Positions 22,993-25,919 of a stretch of DNA of 25,919 nt are shown here, piece after piece; positions within the stretch are counted from its first letter, which is position 1; every line of letters starts with the position of its first letter. The DNA is from Palsa-147 sp036513895 (lineage in GTDB: Bacteria > Acidobacteriota > Terriglobia > Acidiferrales > UBA7541): assembly GCA_036513895.1 (NCBI GenBank), contig DATBYF010000085.1:1-25919 (forward strand), read 5' to 3'. The position numbers and the translations under genes are program-made. The notes under the pieces were generated by a model. That model made no database searches, was not told the DNA's origin, and was given only the letters and a program-made list of their open reading frames with translations.

Positions 22993-25419
22993 CTACTCCA
23001 GCCGAAGCGCCCGCATCGGATCAATAGACGCAGCCCGCCGCGCCGGCAAAATGCACGCGAGCGCGGCGACAACGGCCAGCACAAAAACCACTGCCAGCAA
23101 CGTCAGCGGATCGCGTGAGCTGCCTCCTGCCCATGAAACTACAATCCGATTGAGCGCCACGCTTGCGATCACGCCAATCGCAATGCCTCCACCAAGCGCG
23201 CCGGCTGTTGACGATAAAACCAGCCGAATGATATTTCCACGCGGCGCGCCCAGCGCCATGCGAATCCCCAATTCCTGCGTCCGTTGCGTCACCGCATAAG
23301 AAACCACACTGTATAACCCGGTTGCCGCTAGGACGAGCGCCAGACCAGCGAACAGTGAAAACAGCGTGGCAATAAAGCGCTCGCGTCCCCAACCGCGCGA
23401 ATCGAGCGCCCAAATCAGCATATGGTCGTCCTCAATTCCAATTTCGTTGTTCAAGCTATGCAACCGTTCCTCCGCCGCGCGCTTCACAGCCTCGGGATCG
23501 CCGTTCGTTCGCACCAGCACCGCTTCGTCCGGCGGCAAAACGAAACTGTAAGGCAGAAAGACCGAAGGTCTCGTCGGATGCTCCAGCCCATCATTGCGCG
23601 CGTCGCCGACCACGCCGATCACCTCGGCCCACGCATCCGGTTCTGCAGCGATCACTAGTCCCGGCAATCCTATCCTCAGCGCAGGGCTGCGCACACTTTG
23701 CCCAATTGGGTCGCGCCCGCTGAAATACTCTTTGACGAATGCCTGATTGACGACGGCCAAATGCGCCGCACGCATAACCTCGGCGTCATTGAAGAATCGG
23801 CCAGACAGCAATGGAATGTGCAGCGTCGAGAGTTCTTGCGAGCTTACCAGCGCCACTACCGCTTGTGCGCCGGTCAGTGTCGGTTTACTCTGCACTTCAA
23901 TTGGCACATTGAATCCGCGGAAGCCCGGAAACCATGCATTTGACACGCTGACTGAAGCCACGCCCGGAGTCTGCTCGATTGTTTCGCGCACCGCCTCGAA
24001 TTCATTTAGTCGCTGTTGCCACGTTGCGCTTCCTCCCTTCGGTCTGGTCACAAACAGCGCCAAAACATTCCTCGGATCGAAGCCGAGTTGCGTGTGAGTG
24101 AGCGCTAGAAAAGCCTGAGTCGCAGCGCCCGCTCCGGCCAGAAGCAGCAGCGTCAAGGCCACTTGCCCCGCAATGAGCGCCCGATGAACATTCCGGCCGC
24201 GCACGCTGCCAGCGGCTTTGCTGCTGTTCGCTTGAATTAATTGCGCCACTTGCGGGCGAGAAAGCTGCCACGCGGGCGAGAGGCCGAACAGGATTCCGGT
24301 CATCACTGCCACCGCCGCACTGAACGCGAGCACAATTGCGTTCACTCGAATGGCAGCTTCATGCGGAAACGCATTTTGTGGCAGCATCGCTGAAATTGCC
24401 TGAACGCCGTAATAGGCAGTCATCACTCCAAGTGCCGCGCCTACCAACGACAGAAGCACAGACTCCGTCAGCAACTGACGGATCAGCCGCGGTCGGCTCG
24501 CGCCCACCGAGACGCGCACCGCGAGCTCATGTTGCCGTGCCGCTCCACGCGCGAGAAGCAGTATGGAGACATTGAAGCATCCGATGATGAGGAGAGCCAG
24601 CACCGATCCGAACAACAGCACCAGCGTTCCCGCAAAACGCCCCAGCACTTCTTCATTTAGCGTGACGATTGCCACGCGACGCTTCTGCGGATAATTCTGC
24701 GGATCCCGTTTCGCGAAGTTGTCAACGAGACCCTGCAGTTCAGCAGCTGTTGCGGAAAAGTTTGCGTGCGGCTTCAATTTCAGGAACGCCAGCGAATAAG
24801 CATGCGGATCAGCACTAGGAACTTTCGGCCGATATACGTCCGCATCGCCCCATGTGAAGCGCGGCCCAACAACGCCAATAACGGTGTATAGAGAGTGGTT
24901 CAACTCAATGGATTTGCCGAGGACGTCGCGGCTCCCGCCGAATTGCCGCTTCCAGAATAAATAACTCAGCACCGCGACCGGGGACGCGCTGCCGCCCGAT
25001 GCGTCTGCCTTCGTGAACTCGCGGCCGAGAAGGGGTGGTACTCCCATATACTCGAAGAGATTCGGAGAAAATAGGCCCACGCTCACGGAAACCGGCATTC
25101 GACTCCCGGTGAGCGTTTGTGTCTCGTTGTCCATCAAGAAGACGTCATCTACCGTCGTAACGTGGCGAAGCTCGTCGTACTCAGTCCCCGTGACGATCAG
25201 TAGAGGACCCCGATCCTGCTGGTCGCGCAGCTCGACGTGAACCATTCGATCCGCATCCTTGTACGGATAAGGATCGAGCAGCACGCCGTACACGACGCTG
25301 AAGACTGCCGTCGTGGCCCCAATTCCAAGCGCGAGCGAAAGCACGGCGGTAAGGAGTGAGCCAGGTGACTTGCGAAACTGCCGGAGCGCGTACTGAAGAT
25401 CTTGCATGAATGTGCGCAT
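22993..25419 (-). CDS. ADOP-family duplicated orphan ABC permease (MacB/FtsX type)
   Basis: An 808-aa inner-membrane protein made of two MacB_PCD-FtsX modules in tandem. The first module begins with FRKSPGSLLTAVLSLALGIG and carries three FtsX helices (about residues 270-390); the second starts with a helix near residue 430 (LIAGQVALTLLLLAGAGA) and ends with three helices and the family tail ARRAASIDPMRALRLE. Repeated motifs are ELAVRVSVGASRPRLIRQLLTES and ELGIRMALGAPRGNIIRLVLSS. These proteins are greatly expanded in Acidobacteria and lack an adjacent ATPase, as here. Substrate is unknown. A GTG at 25422 is the outermost start, but the AGGAG is better spaced (7 nt) for the ATG at 25419. The N-terminal MxDLQYALRQ segment is typical. 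Confidence 0.93.
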   Translation of the reverse strand: MRTFMQDLQYALRQFRKSPGSLLTAVLSLALGIGATTAVFSVVYGVLLDPYPYKDADRMVHVELRDQQDRGPLLIVTGTEYDELRHVTTVDDVFLMDNETQTLTGSRMPVSVSVGLFSPNLFEYMGVPPLLGREFTKADASGGSASPVAVLSYLFWKRQFGGSRDVLGKSIELNHSLYTVIGVVGPRFTWGDADVYRPKVPSADPHAYSLAFLKLKPHANFSATAAELQGLVDNFAKRDPQNYPQKRRVAIVTLNEEVLGRFAGTLVLLFGSVLALLIIGCFNVSILLLARGAARQHELAVRVSVGASRPRLIRQLLTESVLLSLVGAALGVMTAYYGVQAISAMLPQNAFPHEAAIRVNAIVLAFSAAVAVMTGILFGLSPAWQLSRPQVAQLIQANSSKAAGSVRGRNVHRALIAGQVALTLLLLAGAGAATQAFLALTHTQLGFDPRNVLALFVTRPKGGSATWQQRLNEFEAVRETIEQTPGVASVSVSNAWFPGFRGFNVPIEVQSKPTLTGAQAVVALVSSQELSTLHIPLLSGRFFNDAEVMRAAHLAVVNQAFVKEYFSGRDPIGQSVRSPALRIGLPGLVIAAEPDAWAEVIGVVGDARNDGLEHPTRPSVFLPYSFVLPPDEAVLVRTNGDPEAVKRAAEERLHSLNNEIGIEDDHMLIWALDSRGWGRERFIATLFSLFAGLALVLAATGLYSVVSYAVTQRTQELGIRMALGAPRGNIIRLVLSSTAGALGGGIAIGVIASVALNRIVVSWAGGSSRDPLTLLAVVFVLAVVAALACILPARRAASIDPMRALRLE

Positions 25420-25422
25420 CAC

Positions 25423-25722
25423 GCATCTCCTAGAATCGAAGCGCCCCAGGACTGACTAGCAATTCTGAAACCAACGCACATCTGGCTTGAGATCAATCAC
25501 TTGACGCCAACCCAGCGCACTTCAATCGTTCGGCAGTGGATTATCCCGTTCGGAACCGGACAGTCTGCCCGCGATTCCGCCGCGAACATGACGCGGTTGG
25601 AATCAACAACCCATTAATACGCGCGTAGCAGCGAAAAAGTTCGTTTCGGATGGATCGAAGGTAGGAATTTAGAGGTGACCTCAACAACCCTGCTTAATCA
25701 TCGCGACTGACCCGCCAAATAA
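25423..25722. other. Non-coding gap of about 300 nt
   Basis: Lies downstream of the PilZ gene and upstream of the permease gene (both minus strand). No convincing open frame, RNA or terminator was recognised; the permease promoter should be here but no clear -35/-10 pair was found. The Shine-Dalgarno of the permease is at its left edge. Confidence 0.4.
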
Positions 25723-25919
25723 TCAGTCACTGCCGCGGATTTTTGCGATCCAGCTTTCCAATATGCCATTCTGCTCCGAATCAACAGCGGTGAAGCTGAT
25801 CCCCATACCGAGATTGGATTCAGACAGAGCCACGACACCTCGTGCGGTGAATTTCCCATCTTGATGTTCCAAACTCAACTTGATCTCAGTCCCTATAGGA
25901 AGCGGATTCGGCATATCAA
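25723..25919 (-). CDS. PilZ-domain protein, C-terminal part (start beyond the window)
   Basis: The frame is open to the window edge (an Asp codon precedes the first visible Met at 25914), so this is the 3' part of a gene beginning outside. The visible 63-65 residues have the second half of a PilZ barrel: PLPIGTEIKLSLEHQDGKFTARGVVALSE followed by LGMGISFTAVD, the latter matching the usual GMGV-x-F strand. The c-di-GMP-binding RxxxR and D/NxSxxG motifs would be further N-terminal and cannot be seen, so binding is not testable here. A short C-terminal helix (QNGILESWIAKIRG) ends the protein. Confidence 0.75.
   Translation of the reverse strand, partial: DMPNPLPIGTEIKLSLEHQDGKFTARGVVALSESNLGMGISFTAVDSEQNGILESWIAKIRGSD

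Overview
The window looks like a chromosomal segment from an Acidobacteriota bacterium. This is inferred from gene content, not from a marker gene. It carries an orphan duplicated MacB/FtsX-type permease of the acidobacterial 'ADOP' kind, a GloVer-repeat (TIGR03803-type) secreted protein, a large Ser/Thr kinase fused to a FlgO-like domain and TPRs, Tat-exported oxidoreductases and a GC-rich coding bias. No integrase, transposase, CRISPR array or phage gene was seen.

Layout. (1) 1-4163, DNA repair and redox: the 3' end of an Fpg/Nei-family DNA glycosylase meets, tail to tail, a small helical protein and a Tat-signal F420-dependent LLM-type dehydrogenase on the minus strand. A UdgX-type uracil-DNA glycosylase and a DUF72/YecE-like protein follow on the plus strand. 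(2) 4315-11716, a storage-glucan and osmolyte block on the plus strand: glgE, a treS-maltokinase fusion, a glycosyltransferase-like protein of the glucosylglycerate-synthase type with eroded catalytic motifs, and a five-helix TM-repeat protein of the mechanosensitive-channel superfamily. Gaps within the block are only 29-85 nt, so it probably forms an operon. TreS turns trehalose into maltose, maltokinase makes maltose-1-phosphate, and GlgE polymerises it into alpha-1,4-glucan. The branching enzyme GlgB is not in the window. (3) 11823-14960: a Tat-exported aldo/keto reductase, a small secreted cytochrome c, and a convergent CrtI/PYROXD2-like FAD oxidoreductase. (4) 15080-15841: a small membrane protein and tRNA-Arg(TCT) with encoded CCA. 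(5) 16017-22904: the GloVer-repeat protein, a long non-coding gap, the kinase-FlgO-TPR protein followed 14 nt later by an unrecognised 129-aa protein, and a secreted Asp-box (sialidase-like fold) protein behind a good sigma-70-type promoter. (6) 22993-25919: the ADOP permease and the C-terminal part of a PilZ-domain protein, both on the minus strand.

Most interesting points: the apparently catalytically degraded glycosyltransferase embedded in a GlgE-pathway operon together with a membrane-channel-like protein; the orphan 129-aa protein tied to the receptor-like kinase; the Tat-exported F420 enzyme; and the UdgX signature (KRRIH loop) of the covalently DNA-trapping uracil glycosylase. None of these is proven to be a new system from sequence alone.
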